Shown piece after piece: positions 35,216 through 44,291 of a DNA stretch of 64,000 bases. Position numbers and translations under genes: made by a program. Numbering within the stretch: the first letter of the stretch is position 1; each line of letters opens with the position of its first letter. Origin of the DNA: WLMZ01 sp038227995. GTDB taxonomy: Bacteria; Actinomycetota; Acidimicrobiia; Acidimicrobiales; Ilumatobacteraceae. The DNA is taken from positions 62,001 through 126,000 of the forward strand of contig JBBRPP010000011.1 of NCBI GenBank assembly GCA_038227995.1, read 5' to 3'. The notes below the pieces were generated by a model. It saw nothing but the letters and a program-made list of their open reading frames with translations. It was not told where the DNA came from and searched no databases.

Positions 35216-36262
35216 GTGACGGCACTCTCTTCGGCCCCCGCCCTCGAAACACCGATCTTCCCGGTCGGTCGACGAACGATGACATTCGTCGATGCCGCTC
35301 GTGACAGCCGCCGGCTCGCCGTCGATGTCTGGTACCCGGCGGCGTCGGGAGATGAAGCGCTGAGTCGGTACGAGGTCCTGCCCAGCATTGCGTTCGAGGC
35401 TGCGTTGGCCCGCGATGCGCCGGCCGTCGGGTCCGGCCAGTTCCCTTTGGTCGTGCTCTCGCACGGCCGAACCGGCATGCGAATCGCGTATTCGTTGCTG
35501 TGTGAATCGCTGGCCGCGCGCGGCTACATCGTGATCGCCCCTGACCATCCCGGCGATGCACTCAACGACTGGTTGACCGGCGCGTTCGTCGATGACCGCA
35601 CCAACGAGGTCGGTCGGGTCGGTGACGCGCGGTTCCTCGTCGACGTGATGCTCGGCGCCGAGTCGGGCAACGCCGGAGACCCAGTGCCGACCACGCTGCT
35701 CGCAGCGGTCGACTCGCGCCGGATCGCGATCGTCGGCCATTCGTACGGCGCGTACACCGCGCTCGGTGCGGCCGCAGGCGTGCACGGCCTCGTGGCGGAT
35801 GAGCGGGTCGGCGCGGTCGTCGGCCTCCAGCCGTACACGCGCTCGATGAGCGATGCTGCGTTGGGTCGGGTCGACCGTCCGATTTTGCTGGTGATCTCCG
35901 AGCACGACACCACGACGCCGACTGTGACCGACGGCGATCGGCCATGGGAGCTGATGCCGGGCCGTCCGTTGTGGCGGCTCGATCTCGGGTCGGCGGCACA
36001 TCACGCCTCCAGCGACATGGGACTGTACCTCGAGCTCGCCGCGCAGATCCCCGATCTGCCGCCGATGGTGAACACGTACGTCACGATGATGACGGGCGAC
36101 ATGATCGGCCCGCACCTGCGCCACTGGCGTGATGGGCTGTCCGTCGTCGTCAGAGCCATCGGCGCGTTCCTCGACATCACGCTCGACATCGACGCAGACC
36201 GCGGCGCGCGTGCCGCCGACGCTTTGGCCGTCACAACCGACGTCACTTTGCAACGCCGCTGA
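35216..36262 (+). CDS. alpha/beta hydrolase (PAF-acetylhydrolase/lipase-like)
   Basis: A 348-residue alpha/beta hydrolase. The beta3 region PLVVLSHGRTGMRIAYSLLC forms the oxyanion hole, the nucleophile elbow is IAIVGHSYGAYTALG, the acid is probably in LLVISEHDTTTP, and the His in AAHHASSD. The pattern is closest to the platelet-activating-factor acetylhydrolase/dienelactone-like group, acting on esters. No signal peptide is seen. GTG 35216 was chosen because of TAGGCT seven bases upstream and because longer frames run through the divergent gene. Confidence 0.85.
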   Translation: MTALSSAPALETPIFPVGRRTMTFVDAARDSRRLAVDVWYPAASGDEALSRYEVLPSIAFEAALARDAPAVGSGQFPLVVLSHGRTGMRIAYSLLCESLAARGYIVIAPDHPGDALNDWLTGAFVDDRTNEVGRVGDARFLVDVMLGAESGNAGDPVPTTLLAAVDSRRIAIVGHSYGAYTALGAAAGVHGLVADERVGAVVGLQPYTRSMSDAALGRVDRPILLVISEHDTTTPTVTDGDRPWELMPGRPLWRLDLGSAAHHASSDMGLYLELAAQIPDLPPMVNTYVTMMTGDMIGPHLRHWRDGLSVVVRAIGAFLDITLDIDADRGARAADALAVTTDVTLQRR

Positions 36263-36289
36263 TCAACGCAGCGCGATCGGCGCCGGAAC

Positions 36290-36295
36290 TAGTCT
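36290..36295 (+). promoter_or_regulatory. -10-like TAGTCT for the Pr6Pr gene
   Basis: TAGTCT is followed by six bases and ATG 36302, in a 39-bp intergenic gap with no Shine-Dalgarno. Confidence 0.4.
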
Positions 36296-36301
36296 TCATC
36301 G

Positions 36302-36961
36302 ATGCGGAGCGAACGAAATGCGCGGATCTTCTTCGGGGTGACATCGGCGATCGTGACGTTCGGTCTGGTGTTGCAGTTCATCCTGGTGGCCACCCAGGAC
36401 AGCAACAAGGGATCGTTCGCATCGAAGCCGGCGAAGATCCTCAACTTCTTCAGCTTCTTCACCGTGCAGTCGAACATCGGCGTCGCCACCACCACCGCGT
36501 TCCTCGCCTGGCGACCGCGTCGGGACTCGTTGCTCTTCCGAGTCCTGCGCCTCGACGCGATGATCTGCATCCTCGTGACGGGCGTCGTCTTCCACCTCGC
36601 ACTGTCCGGGCTGCAGGAGCTCACCGGGTGGTCCGCGCTGGCCGACTTCCTGCTGCACACGATGTCGCCGATCCTGTGCCCGCTCGGCTGGCTGATCTTC
36701 GGGCCGCGGCGCACGATCGACACGAGCGTGGTGAAATTCGCCGTCATCGCGCCGGTCGGTTGGCTTGCGTACGCCTTCATCTACGGCGCGTTGAGCAAGG
36801 ACCGCTTCGGCAAGCACTACTACGCGTATCCCTTCATGAACGTCGGGATCCACGGCTATGCGGTGTCCTTGTTCCGCTGCGCGATCGTGGCCGTGCTGTT
36901 CCTGGGTCTGGCGTTCGGTGCGCTCGCACTCGACAAGCGATTGCCGTCGGACGCGGCCTGA
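36302..36961 (+). CDS. Pr6Pr family six-helix membrane protein
   Basis: A 219-residue protein with six evenly spaced hydrophobic helices, matching the Pr6Pr family. Typical features are FFTVQSNIGVATTTAFLAWR after helix 2, LLHTMSPILCPLGWLIFGPR in the middle and YAYPFMNVGIHGYAVSL before the last helix. The function of this family is not established. It is convergent with the LCP genes (29-bp gap), where a 10-bp direct repeat (ACGCGGCCTG twice) spans its stop codon. Confidence 0.85.
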   Translation: MRSERNARIFFGVTSAIVTFGLVLQFILVATQDSNKGSFASKPAKILNFFSFFTVQSNIGVATTTAFLAWRPRRDSLLFRVLRLDAMICILVTGVVFHLALSGLQELTGWSALADFLLHTMSPILCPLGWLIFGPRRTIDTSVVKFAVIAPVGWLAYAFIYGALSKDRFGKHYYAYPFMNVGIHGYAVSLFRCAIVAVLFLGLAFGALALDKRLPSDAA

Positions 36962-36990
36962 CGCGGCCTGACGGTCGGAGTGTCAGCGGG

Positions 36991-38262
36991 TCAGCACTCG
37001 ACGTTCTTCGGCGGCACGATGCCCTTGGTGTTGTCGACGGCGCCCGAGACCGGCGTCTGCACGTCGGGCGTCGTCACGATCGTGGGCACGGCCGGCGTGG
37101 TGGTCGTGGTCACTGCACCGCCGCTGGAGATCACGGTGGTCGACGTCAGTGCTGCCGTGTCGTCGACGGCGACCTGACCGGGGTCCTGCGCCGGCGCACC
37201 CACGAGAGGCGCCTTGCCGCGGAACACCGCGAGGACTGCCTTCATGTTGGTTCCGCCGAGGCGTGGCAGCAGCACGTCCTGGCCCGCGCGGGTGGCTCGA
37301 CGTGTCTCGATCTGGTACGAGCGGAGGTTGCCCGGATCCAGGTTCTTGACGACCCCGGCGAACTGCAGCATTCGTTGCAACGTCAGGTTCGGATCGGTGA
37401 CGACGTACTTCTGGGCGGTGTCGATCAGGCCACGGGCGACCGACGGTGTGTAGACGCCCGTGCTCAGTGCCTTGGCGATGACGCGGCGCAGGAAGTCCTG
37501 CTGGCGTGAGATGCGGCCGAGGTCCGCGGCGGGATCCTCGGTCCACTTGCCGGTCGTCGGGTCGAGGTATTCGTAGTGGCGCGAGCGGACGTACGCCAGC
37601 GCGTGGTCGCCGCTGAACGTGAAGCATCCGGCTTGCGGAACGTTCAGTCCGGTGTGCGAATCGCGTGCCGGGTACTCGAACGGAACGGGTACACCGCCGA
37701 CTGCATCGACGAGCGTCTTGAACGCGCAGAAGTCGACCTGCACGTAGTGGTCGATGCCGATCCCGAAGTTCTGGTAGATCGTCTGGATCAGGTTCGACGG
37801 GTCGTTCTTGACGTAGGCCGCGTTGATCCGGCTCTCGCTGTCGCGCCCGGCGATGGTCACCCACAGGTCACGGGGGAACGACAGCACGGCGACCTGGTTG
37901 GTCGACGGATCGACGCGCATGATCATGATCGTGTCGCTGCGCTCACCGAGTTGGCTGCGGTCGCCGAAGGCGCCGGCGAACGGCGAATTGGGGTCCACGC
38001 ACGCGTTGTTGTCGGCGCCGGTGATGAGGAAGTTCTTGGCCTGTGGGTCGGCTATCGGAAAGGTCTCGGTCGGGCCGGCCGTGGCCTGCGCGGCGTTGGC
38101 GAGGTTGACGATGTCCTGCGTCTTCTGCTGATTGGTGACGAGGTGGTTGCCGAAGTACAGCGCCGCCGCTCCGCCGAAACAGGCCAGAGCGATCAGGATG
38201 TTGAGGACCAGGATCAGCTTCTGGAATCGACTGTGCTGCCGAGGCGTAGGACGTTGCGACAT
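36991..38262 (-). CDS. LytR-CpsA-Psr (LCP) family protein 1
   Basis: A 423-residue membrane-anchored protein. A short cytoplasmic start and one helix (LILVLNILIALACFGGAAAL) precede the LCP domain with SDTIMIMRVDPSTNQVAVLS, FPRDLWV, INAAY and FSGDHALAYVRSRHY. The conserved arginines and aspartate of the catalytic pocket are present. LCP enzymes transfer teichoic acid or polysaccharide from polyprenyl carriers to peptidoglycan; in mycolate-free Actinobacteria the glycopolymer varies. The last residues are KGIVPPKNVEC, a tail shared with the neighbouring paralogue. ATG 38262 was chosen; GTG 38271 is also in frame. Confidence 0.92.
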   Translation of the reverse strand: MSQRPTPRQHSRFQKLILVLNILIALACFGGAAALYFGNHLVTNQQKTQDIVNLANAAQATAGPTETFPIADPQAKNFLITGADNNACVDPNSPFAGAFGDRSQLGERSDTIMIMRVDPSTNQVAVLSFPRDLWVTIAGRDSESRINAAYVKNDPSNLIQTIYQNFGIGIDHYVQVDFCAFKTLVDAVGGVPVPFEYPARDSHTGLNVPQAGCFTFSGDHALAYVRSRHYEYLDPTTGKWTEDPAADLGRISRQQDFLRRVIAKALSTGVYTPSVARGLIDTAQKYVVTDPNLTLQRMLQFAGVVKNLDPGNLRSYQIETRRATRAGQDVLLPRLGGTNMKAVLAVFRGKAPLVGAPAQDPGQVAVDDTAALTSTTVISSGGAVTTTTTPAVPTIVTTPDVQTPVSGAVDNTKGIVPPKNVEC

Positions 38263-38338
38263 GCGGACCACGAGGCTACCGGCCGGTGTCCGCAGTGTCC
38301 GGGCATGTCACTTCAGTGCGTTGGTGCGCCTGCGACGA

Positions 38339-39748
38339 TCAGCACTTGACGTTCTTGGGCGGGACGATGCCCTTCGCGTTCTCGCTCACATCGACCGCCG
38401 GCAGGGTCGTCGTCGGACCGGTCTTCTTCGTGGTGGTCGTGGTCGCCGGCAACGTGGTCGACACCACTGTCGAACCTGTTGCTGCGGTGCTGGATCCTGC
38501 CGGCGCCGTCGTCGTCGTCGACCCGTCGAAGGTGGTCGTCGTGTCGAAGACCTGCGCCGGAGCGGTCGCCAGTTGCGCCTTGCCGCGGAAGATGGCCAGG
38601 ATCGCCTTCATGTTCGCTCCGTTGAGGAGCGGGTTGAGGACAGAGATGCCGGCGAGACCGGCGCTGGCGGTCTCGATCTGATACGTCTGCAGATCGTCGG
38701 GGTTGAGCGCCTTGAGCACGCCGGCGAACTGCAGTTGCTTCTCGATCGTGAGATCCGGATCGGTGACGACGTACTTCTCGGCGACGTTGATCAAGGCCTT
38801 CGCCACCGACAGGTTGAACGTTCCCTGGGCCAACACCTTGGCGACCGCGCGGCGCAGGAAATCTTGCTGACGCGAGATGCGGCCGAAGTCGCTCAACGGG
38901 TCCTCGGTCCACTTGCCGGTCTTCGGGTTGAGGTACTGGTAGTGGCGGCTGCGCACATACGCCAGCGCCGCATCGCCGTTGAAGTTGAAGCATCCGGCGT
39001 TGGGCACATCGAGCCCAGTGTTCTTGTCGCGGGCCGGGTACGTGAACGGAACGGACACCCCGCCGACCGAGTCGACGAGATCCTTGAACGCACAGAAGTC
39101 GATCTGGATGTAGTGATCGATCGAGATCCCGAAGTTGTCCTTGATCGTGTCGATCAACTTCTGCGGTTGGTTGACGCTGTAGGCCGCGTTGATCCGGTTC
39201 TTGCCGTTGGTGCCGTGGATCTTGACCCATAGGTCGCGGGGGAACGACAGCACGGCAGCGCGGCTCGTCGACGGGTCGACGCGCATCACCATGATCGTGT
39301 CGCTGCGTTCGCCGAGGCCGCCGCGCGGATCGACCGGGTACGCACTGTTGGCGCTGCTGCACGCGTGGTTGTCGGAGCCCGTGATCAAGAAGTTGCGAGC
39401 CTGCGGATCGGCGGTTGGAAACGGCGTCGTGTCGACCGGCGCGATCGACGTCGTCGAACCGCCGTCCGTGCCGAGCGTCGAGCCGGTGCCCGGCGTCGCA
39501 GTGGCGGTTTCGGGCGTGGGATCGGTGGCGATCGGCGGGCCGGAGTCGGATGTCGGGTCGAGCGCCGTGGTCTTCTTGGTCGAGCTCAAGAAGTGCTGTC
39601 CGTACACGAGCGCACCTGAGCCGATGAAGCAGCCGATGATCACGATCACATTCAGGATCAGGACCGCGTACTGCACCGCTTTGTGCCGATGGGTGCGGCG
39701 CTTCTTGGGCGGGTCCGCCGGCGTTGTCGTCTTCGGCTCTCCACCCAT
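38339..39748 (-). CDS. LytR-CpsA-Psr (LCP) family protein 2
   Basis: A 469-residue paralogue of the next gene downstream, with the same layout: one N-terminal helix (YAVLILNVIVIIGCFIGSGA), a Thr/Pro-rich linker, then the LCP domain with SDTIMVMRVDPSTSRAAVLS, FPRDLWVKI, INAAY and GDAALAYVRSRHY. A second Thr-rich stretch precedes the terminal KGIVPPKNVKC. The two genes are a tandem duplication, both on the minus strand and separated by 76 bp. TAGGAT nine bases before ATG is a likely -10. It probably attaches a wall glycopolymer to peptidoglycan. Confidence 0.92.
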   Translation of the reverse strand: MGGEPKTTTPADPPKKRRTHRHKAVQYAVLILNVIVIIGCFIGSGALVYGQHFLSSTKKTTALDPTSDSGPPIATDPTPETATATPGTGSTLGTDGGSTTSIAPVDTTPFPTADPQARNFLITGSDNHACSSANSAYPVDPRGGLGERSDTIMVMRVDPSTSRAAVLSFPRDLWVKIHGTNGKNRINAAYSVNQPQKLIDTIKDNFGISIDHYIQIDFCAFKDLVDSVGGVSVPFTYPARDKNTGLDVPNAGCFNFNGDAALAYVRSRHYQYLNPKTGKWTEDPLSDFGRISRQQDFLRRAVAKVLAQGTFNLSVAKALINVAEKYVVTDPDLTIEKQLQFAGVLKALNPDDLQTYQIETASAGLAGISVLNPLLNGANMKAILAIFRGKAQLATAPAQVFDTTTTFDGSTTTTAPAGSSTAATGSTVVSTTLPATTTTTKKTGPTTTLPAVDVSENAKGIVPPKNVKC

Positions 39749-39821
39749 GAGGGCCTGATCCTAGCCGTCGGCCCCGGGTGTTGGTCGGCGGGAATGGTCC
39801 CTGTCCGTGACAGGTCGCGGG

Positions 39822-39827
39822 TAGCGT
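39822..39827 (+). promoter_or_regulatory. -10-like TAGCGT for the MscS-family gene
   Basis: TAGCGT is followed by eight bases and ATG 39836, without a Shine-Dalgarno. Confidence 0.4.
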
Positions 39828-39835
39828 TCCCGCAC

Positions 39836-40744
39836 ATGCGACCGTCGACCGATTCGCCCGATTGGGTGCGTCATCTCGACCGGCTGCACCTCCTGACACC
39901 CCTGCGCGTCGCGGTGGTTCTCGTCGTCGCGATCGTTGCCACGTTGTTCGTCCGGCGCTTCGTCGCGAAGGCGCTGAACCAGATCTTCGAGCGAACCGTT
40001 CCCAGCGAACGGCCGCGCGCTGAAGCCCGTCATCGCGCGCTCAGTTCGGCGCTGCGGGCGGCGTTGACTGGAGTCATCTGGGCTGTCGCTGTCATCACGA
40101 TGATCAGCGAGGTGGGCATCAACATCGGCGGGTTCGTCGCGACCGCAACGGTCGTCGGTGGTGCGATCGCGTTCGGTGCGCAGACGTTGATCCGCGACGT
40201 CATCGCCGGCTTCTTCGTGCTGTCCGATGATCAGTACGGCGTCGGCGACGAGGTCGACCTCGGGCATGTCTCCGGCGTCGTCGAGCGCGTGACGTTGCGC
40301 AGTGCCCGTCTCCGCGACGGCGAAGGTCGCATCTGGTACGTGGCGCACGGCAACGTGCTGCGGGTCGCCAACCTCTCCAAGGCGTCGGTCGCGATGCTCG
40401 ACGTCGAGGTCGCGCGGACCATGGATGTGGTTCGCCTCACCGACGTCGTCTCCGGACTCGCGGCTGCGCTGGTCGATGATCCGGCGTCGGCCGTGCTGCT
40501 GCTGAACCCGCCGATCGTGGTCGGCATCACCGACGTCCGCGATGACCGAATCGTCTTCAGGGTCAGCGCGGCCACGCATCCCGGGCAGCGCGACGCCGTC
40601 AGTCGGGCCTGGCGAGTGCTCGCGTTGCGTGCCTTCGCCGCCGGTGACCTCGTTGCGCCAGTTGCGACGACGTCGATCCGGCTCGACACCGGCAGCGGTT
40701 CAGAACAGCAAACGCCGCCACATGCTGATCGCGGCGGGAAGTGA
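39836..40744 (+). CDS. MscS-family mechanosensitive channel
   Basis: A 302-residue membrane protein with helices at about residues 24-40, 70-90 and 95-120. The pore-lining helix and following beta domain carry the MscS signature VVGGAIAFGAQTLIRDVIAG, FFVLSDDQYGVGDEV and VERVTLRSARLRDGEG. It should open on membrane tension and release solutes under osmotic downshock. It is shorter than many MscS relatives because it has only a small N-terminal sensor. Longer frames to 39683 would overlap the divergent LCP gene, so ATG 39836 is used. Confidence 0.92.
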   Translation: MRPSTDSPDWVRHLDRLHLLTPLRVAVVLVVAIVATLFVRRFVAKALNQIFERTVPSERPRAEARHRALSSALRAALTGVIWAVAVITMISEVGINIGGFVATATVVGGAIAFGAQTLIRDVIAGFFVLSDDQYGVGDEVDLGHVSGVVERVTLRSARLRDGEGRIWYVAHGNVLRVANLSKASVAMLDVEVARTMDVVRLTDVVSGLAAALVDDPASAVLLLNPPIVVGITDVRDDRIVFRVSAATHPGQRDAVSRAWRVLALRAFAAGDLVAPVATTSIRLDTGSGSEQQTPPHADRGGK

Positions 40745-40958
40745 GATCAGCAGGTGGCGGCGAGAGCCGGAAGTGTCAACCGAGCGACCTTGCTCCGTCG
40801 GGCGGGACAGCGGGACGGGAGGAGCAAGATTTCGAGTAACACGTGTTTGTTTGGTGAGCACAGATTGCCTGATCGACTGCAAACGCAATGCCAAGAGACC
40901 TGAAGGGGAATGAAAAGATTGACGTTCCGTCCTCGCGCGACCTCGGATTGTGAGAACG
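40745..40958. terminator. convergent intergenic region with inverted repeats
   Basis: This 214-bp gap separates two convergent genes and is less GC-rich than its surroundings. It holds CTTGCTCC (40789-40796) with GGAGCAAG (40821-40828), and TTGACGTTC (40919-40927) with GAACGTCAA (40954-40962), the latter overlapping the valS stop. These could serve as terminators, but neither has a clear U-tract. No gene was seen. Confidence 0.35.
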
Positions 40959-43523
40959 TCAAGAAACGGGCGCAACCACCGTCGGAGGGCTCAAGGTGAT
41001 CTCGCACGTGATCGATTCGGCGTCGACGATCTGCAACTCGGCGACGGATCCGGCGTCGGAGATGTCGCTGCGGCCGGCCTCGAGTGCCGGGTGCGTGGCA
41101 GCCGGTGCCCGGACGATCAGCAGATCCACCGACGCGCGCTGACTGGCCTTGGCCTCGGTCTTGGCCCGACGAACCTGGGCCAGCGCTTCGCACACGGCGT
41201 CGAGCAGCTCGGCGTCGCCCGCCGGGTATTCGCCGACGACGGGCCACGCGGCGCGGTGGACGGACCCGGTCTGCCACCAGCTCCAGACTTCCTCGGTGCA
41301 GAACGGCAGGAACGGAGCGAACAGCCGCTGGATGGTGCCGAGCGCGAGCCGCAACGCGGCCAGTGCGCTGTCGGCCTGCGCGCTGCCGTGCGTTCCGTAG
41401 GCGCGGCTCTTGACGAGTTCGACGTAGTCGTCGCAGAACCACCAGAAGAAGGCTTCGGTCCGTTCGAGCGATCGGGCGTAGTCGAATCCGTCGAACGCCT
41501 CGGTGCAATCGGCGACCACCGCCGCGAGGCGAGCGAGCATCGAGGTGTCGATCGGATTGGTGACCGTTGCGGCCGCAGGCGGCTCGCCGACCATCAGGAC
41601 GAACTTGCTGACGTTGAGCAGCTTGGTGGCCAACTTGCGGCCGACCTTCATCTGATCTTCGCTGAACGCAGTGTCGACACCGGGGCGACCGGACGCAGCC
41701 CAGTAGCGGACGGCGTCGGTGCTGTACTGATCGAACAGCGCGGCGGGGGTGACGACGTTGCCGACCGACTTCGACATCTTCTTGCGGTCGGGGTCGAGGA
41801 TCCAGCCGCTGAGATGGGCGTGCTTCCACGGCGCAACGCCGTGCTCCCAGTGGCTGCGGACCATCGTCGAGAACAGCCACGTCCGGATGATGTCGTGGGC
41901 CTGGGCGCGCATGTCCATCGGGAAGACGCGGGCGAACAGGTCGGGGTCCTGTTCCCACAAACCGGCGATCTGTGGCGTGAGTGACGACGTCGCCCATGTG
42001 TCCATCACGTCGGCGTCGCCGATGAAGCCGCCCGCCGCACCGCGCTGATCGTTGGTGAAGCCCGCGGGTGCGTCGGTGGATGGATCGATCGGCAGCTGGG
42101 CCTCGGACGGGACGAGCGGGTTGTCGTAGTCGGGGTTGCCGTCGGCATCGATCGCGTACCAAACGGGAACCGGGACGCCGAAGTAGCGCTGGCGGCTGAT
42201 CAGCCAATCGCCGTTGAGTCCTTCGACCCAGTTCGTGTAGCGGTGCTGCATGTGTGCGGGGTGCCAGGTGACTTCGTTGCCGCGTTCGACGAGCTCGGCT
42301 CGCAACGCTTCCTCGCGGCCGCCGTTGCGGATGTACCACTGCCGGCTGGCGACGATCTCGAGCGGGCGATCGCCGCGTTCGTAGAACTTGACCGGGTGCA
42401 TGATCGGCTTCGGTTCACCGATCAGCTCGCCGCTGGCGACGAGCATCTCGACGATCTGCTTCTGGGCCTGCTTGGTGCTGCGCCCGATCAGCTCGCCGTA
42501 CTTGGTCTGGCCGTCGGTGTCGGTGATCCACGGTGCGTCGGCGACGAGCCGCCCGTCGCGACCGACGATCGCACGCGCCGGCAGGTTGAGCTCGCGCCAC
42601 CAGGTGACGTCGGTGGTGTCACCGAACGTGCAGATCATCGCGATGCCGGTGCCCTTCTCGGGGTCGGCGAGGTGATGGGCGAGGATCGGGACCTCGACCC
42701 CGAAGATCGGTGTGGTGACGGTGGTGGCGCCGAACAGCGGCTGGTAGCGCGAGTCGGACGGGTGGGCGACCAGCGCGACGCAGGCCGCCAACAACTCGGG
42801 ACGGGTCGTGTCGATGAGGATGTCGCCACCGCCATCGGTTCGATGGAACGCGAGCTTGTGGTAGGCGCCGGCGACTTCCTTGTCGGCCATCTCGGCCTGG
42901 GCGACTGCGGTCTTGTAGTCGACGTCCCAGAGCGTCGGCGCGTCCTGCGTGTAGGCCTCGCCGCGTGCGAGGTTGCGCAGGAACGCGAGCTGGCTGACGC
43001 GGCGACAGTGGTCGTCGATCGTCGTGTACAGCAGCGACCAGTCGTACGACATGCCGAGCTTGCGCAGGATCGCCTCGAAGATCTCTTCGTCCGTATGGGT
43101 CAGCTCTTCGCACAGCGCGATGAAGTTGGGCCGTGAGATCGGGATCGCCTGGTGGTTCTTGGGTGGGTCACCGCGGAACGGTGGCTCGAACGCGGCGTCG
43201 TAGGCGACGTTCGGGTCGCAGCGGACGCCGTAGAAGTTCTGGACGCGGCGCTCGGTTGCCAGGCCGTTGTCGTCCCAGCCGATGGGGTAGAAGACCTGCT
43301 TGCCCTGCATCCGCTGGTAGCGGGCGATCGTGTCGGTGTGGGTGTAGCTGAAGACATGGCCCGCATGCAGCGAGCCGCTGACCGTCGGCGGCGGCGTGTC
43401 GATGCTGAACACCTGATCACGGCTCGCGGTGCGATCGAAGGAGTAGGTGCCGTCAGCGTTCCACTGCTGGCTCCATTTGGCCTCGATGCCATCGAGTGAC
43501 GGCTTGTCCGGGATCGTGCTCAT
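40959..43523 (-). CDS. valS: valyl-tRNA synthetase
   Basis: An 854-residue class I aminoacyl-tRNA synthetase that charges tRNA-Val. The HIGH-type motif is in LHAGHVFSYTHTD, the KMSKS motif in DRKKMSKSVGN, and the catalytic core includes GWDDNGLATERRVQNFYGVR and ISRQRYFGVPVPVWY. The editing domain contains the DTTRPELLAACVALVAHP segment. It is of the shorter bacterial/archaeal-like form common in Actinobacteria, lacking the long C-terminal coiled coil. TAGCCT nine bases before ATG 43523 is a likely -10. It is preceded by a long palindrome. Confidence 0.97.
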   Translation of the reverse strand: MSTIPDKPSLDGIEAKWSQQWNADGTYSFDRTASRDQVFSIDTPPPTVSGSLHAGHVFSYTHTDTIARYQRMQGKQVFYPIGWDDNGLATERRVQNFYGVRCDPNVAYDAAFEPPFRGDPPKNHQAIPISRPNFIALCEELTHTDEEIFEAILRKLGMSYDWSLLYTTIDDHCRRVSQLAFLRNLARGEAYTQDAPTLWDVDYKTAVAQAEMADKEVAGAYHKLAFHRTDGGGDILIDTTRPELLAACVALVAHPSDSRYQPLFGATTVTTPIFGVEVPILAHHLADPEKGTGIAMICTFGDTTDVTWWRELNLPARAIVGRDGRLVADAPWITDTDGQTKYGELIGRSTKQAQKQIVEMLVASGELIGEPKPIMHPVKFYERGDRPLEIVASRQWYIRNGGREEALRAELVERGNEVTWHPAHMQHRYTNWVEGLNGDWLISRQRYFGVPVPVWYAIDADGNPDYDNPLVPSEAQLPIDPSTDAPAGFTNDQRGAAGGFIGDADVMDTWATSSLTPQIAGLWEQDPDLFARVFPMDMRAQAHDIIRTWLFSTMVRSHWEHGVAPWKHAHLSGWILDPDRKKMSKSVGNVVTPAALFDQYSTDAVRYWAASGRPGVDTAFSEDQMKVGRKLATKLLNVSKFVLMVGEPPAAATVTNPIDTSMLARLAAVVADCTEAFDGFDYARSLERTEAFFWWFCDDYVELVKSRAYGTHGSAQADSALAALRLALGTIQRLFAPFLPFCTEEVWSWWQTGSVHRAAWPVVGEYPAGDAELLDAVCEALAQVRRAKTEAKASQRASVDLLIVRAPAATHPALEAGRSDISDAGSVAELQIVDAESITCEITLSPPTVVAPVS

Positions 43524-43553
43524 AAGGGCCCCAGGCTACCCAGCACCCACCCC

Positions 43554-43606
43554 CCGAACTGATCCTGTTTTTCGACCGCGACGGTCGAAAAATGAGATCA
43601 GTTCGG
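43554..43606. repeat. CTGATC-ended palindrome, copy 1 (possible bidirectional terminator)
   Basis: CCGAACTGATC (43554-43564) and GATCAGTTCGG (43596-43606) form the outer arms; TTTTTCGACCG (43568-43578) and CGGTCGAAAAA (43582-43592) form the inner arms around a CGA loop. It lies after the siroheme dehydrogenase gene and before valS. The T- and A-runs inside the inner arms give a U-tract-like end. Related copies are at 54722-54766 and 55950-55992. Confidence 0.7.
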
Positions 43607-43609
43607 TTG

Positions 43610-44203
43610 TCAGTTCGGCGGGTTGATCGGTTTGAGGGCGGACTCGAGGCGGGGGGCCCAGTCGATGTCTTCGGTGCTGGCGCCGGTGGCGTGGATCTCG
43701 GCCCGCTGGCGAGCGAGCTCGATCGCCGCCGCTTCGACCTCGGCAGTCAGCTCACGATCGGCGATGTCGTTGCGCAACCGGCTGGCCAGCGCCGGGCTCG
43801 CACCACCGGTGCTGACCGCGACGGTGACCAGGCCGCGTCGCGCCACCGCGGGCAGGATGAACGAACAGTTGTCGGGGTCGTCGGCACTGTTGGCCCACAC
43901 CCGCGCCCCGCGCGCATCGGCCGCAACCTGGGCGTTGACGGCCGGATCATCGGTGGCGGTCATCACGAGTTGGTAGTCGGTCGCCTCGCCGCTGCGGTAG
44001 GGACGCAGCTCGATCGTCGTCGCGATCGCAGCGAACCGTGGCGCCATTTCGTCGGCGATCTCCTTGGCCACGATCGTCACGATCGCACCGGCGTCGAACA
44101 AGCCCGATGCCTTGCGGAAGGCGACGGCGCCGCCACCGACAACGAGCACGGACACGCCACTGACGTCGAGGAACACCGGATAGCCGAACGTGCCCTGTGC
44201 CAT
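43610..44203 (-). CDS. precorrin-2 dehydrogenase/sirohydrochlorin ferrochelatase (CysG N-terminal type)
   Basis: A 197-residue NAD-dependent enzyme that oxidises precorrin-2 to sirohydrochlorin on the way to siroheme. The Rossmann motif is VLVVGGGAVAFRKASGLFDAG, with the later SADDPDNCSFILPAVARRG and STGGASPALASRLRNDI segments of the CysG/Met8p family. The ferrochelatase function, if any, resides in the same domain. ATG 44203 was chosen because TAGCTT lies seven bases upstream and the family begins here. It is divergent from the cys operon, which supplies the preceding enzyme (CobA). Confidence 0.92.
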   Translation of the reverse strand: MAQGTFGYPVFLDVSGVSVLVVGGGAVAFRKASGLFDAGAIVTIVAKEIADEMAPRFAAIATTIELRPYRSGEATDYQLVMTATDDPAVNAQVAADARGARVWANSADDPDNCSFILPAVARRGLVTVAVSTGGASPALASRLRNDIADRELTAEVEAAAIELARQRAEIHATGASTEDIDWAPRLESALKPINPPN

Positions 44204-44210
44204 GTGTCGG

Positions 44211-44216
44211 AAGCTA
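44211..44216 (-). promoter_or_regulatory. -10-like TAGCTT for the siroheme dehydrogenase gene
   Basis: On the minus strand TAGCTT is followed by seven bases and ATG 44203, the leaderless spacing. Confidence 0.45.
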
Positions 44217-44258
44217 CCAGAAGCGAGTTTTCCACATACCTGATCGTTTTTGTCGGGA

Positions 44259-44264
44259 TATAGT
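44259..44264 (+). promoter_or_regulatory. -10-like TATAGT for the cys operon
   Basis: TATAGT lies 27 bases before the cysH ATG, so the transcript would have a short leader including the GGAGG at 44282-44286. It is the only strong -10-like site between the divergent genes on this strand. Confidence 0.4.
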
Positions 44265-44291
44265 GTCACTCACGCGTCCCCGGAGGAAGTC

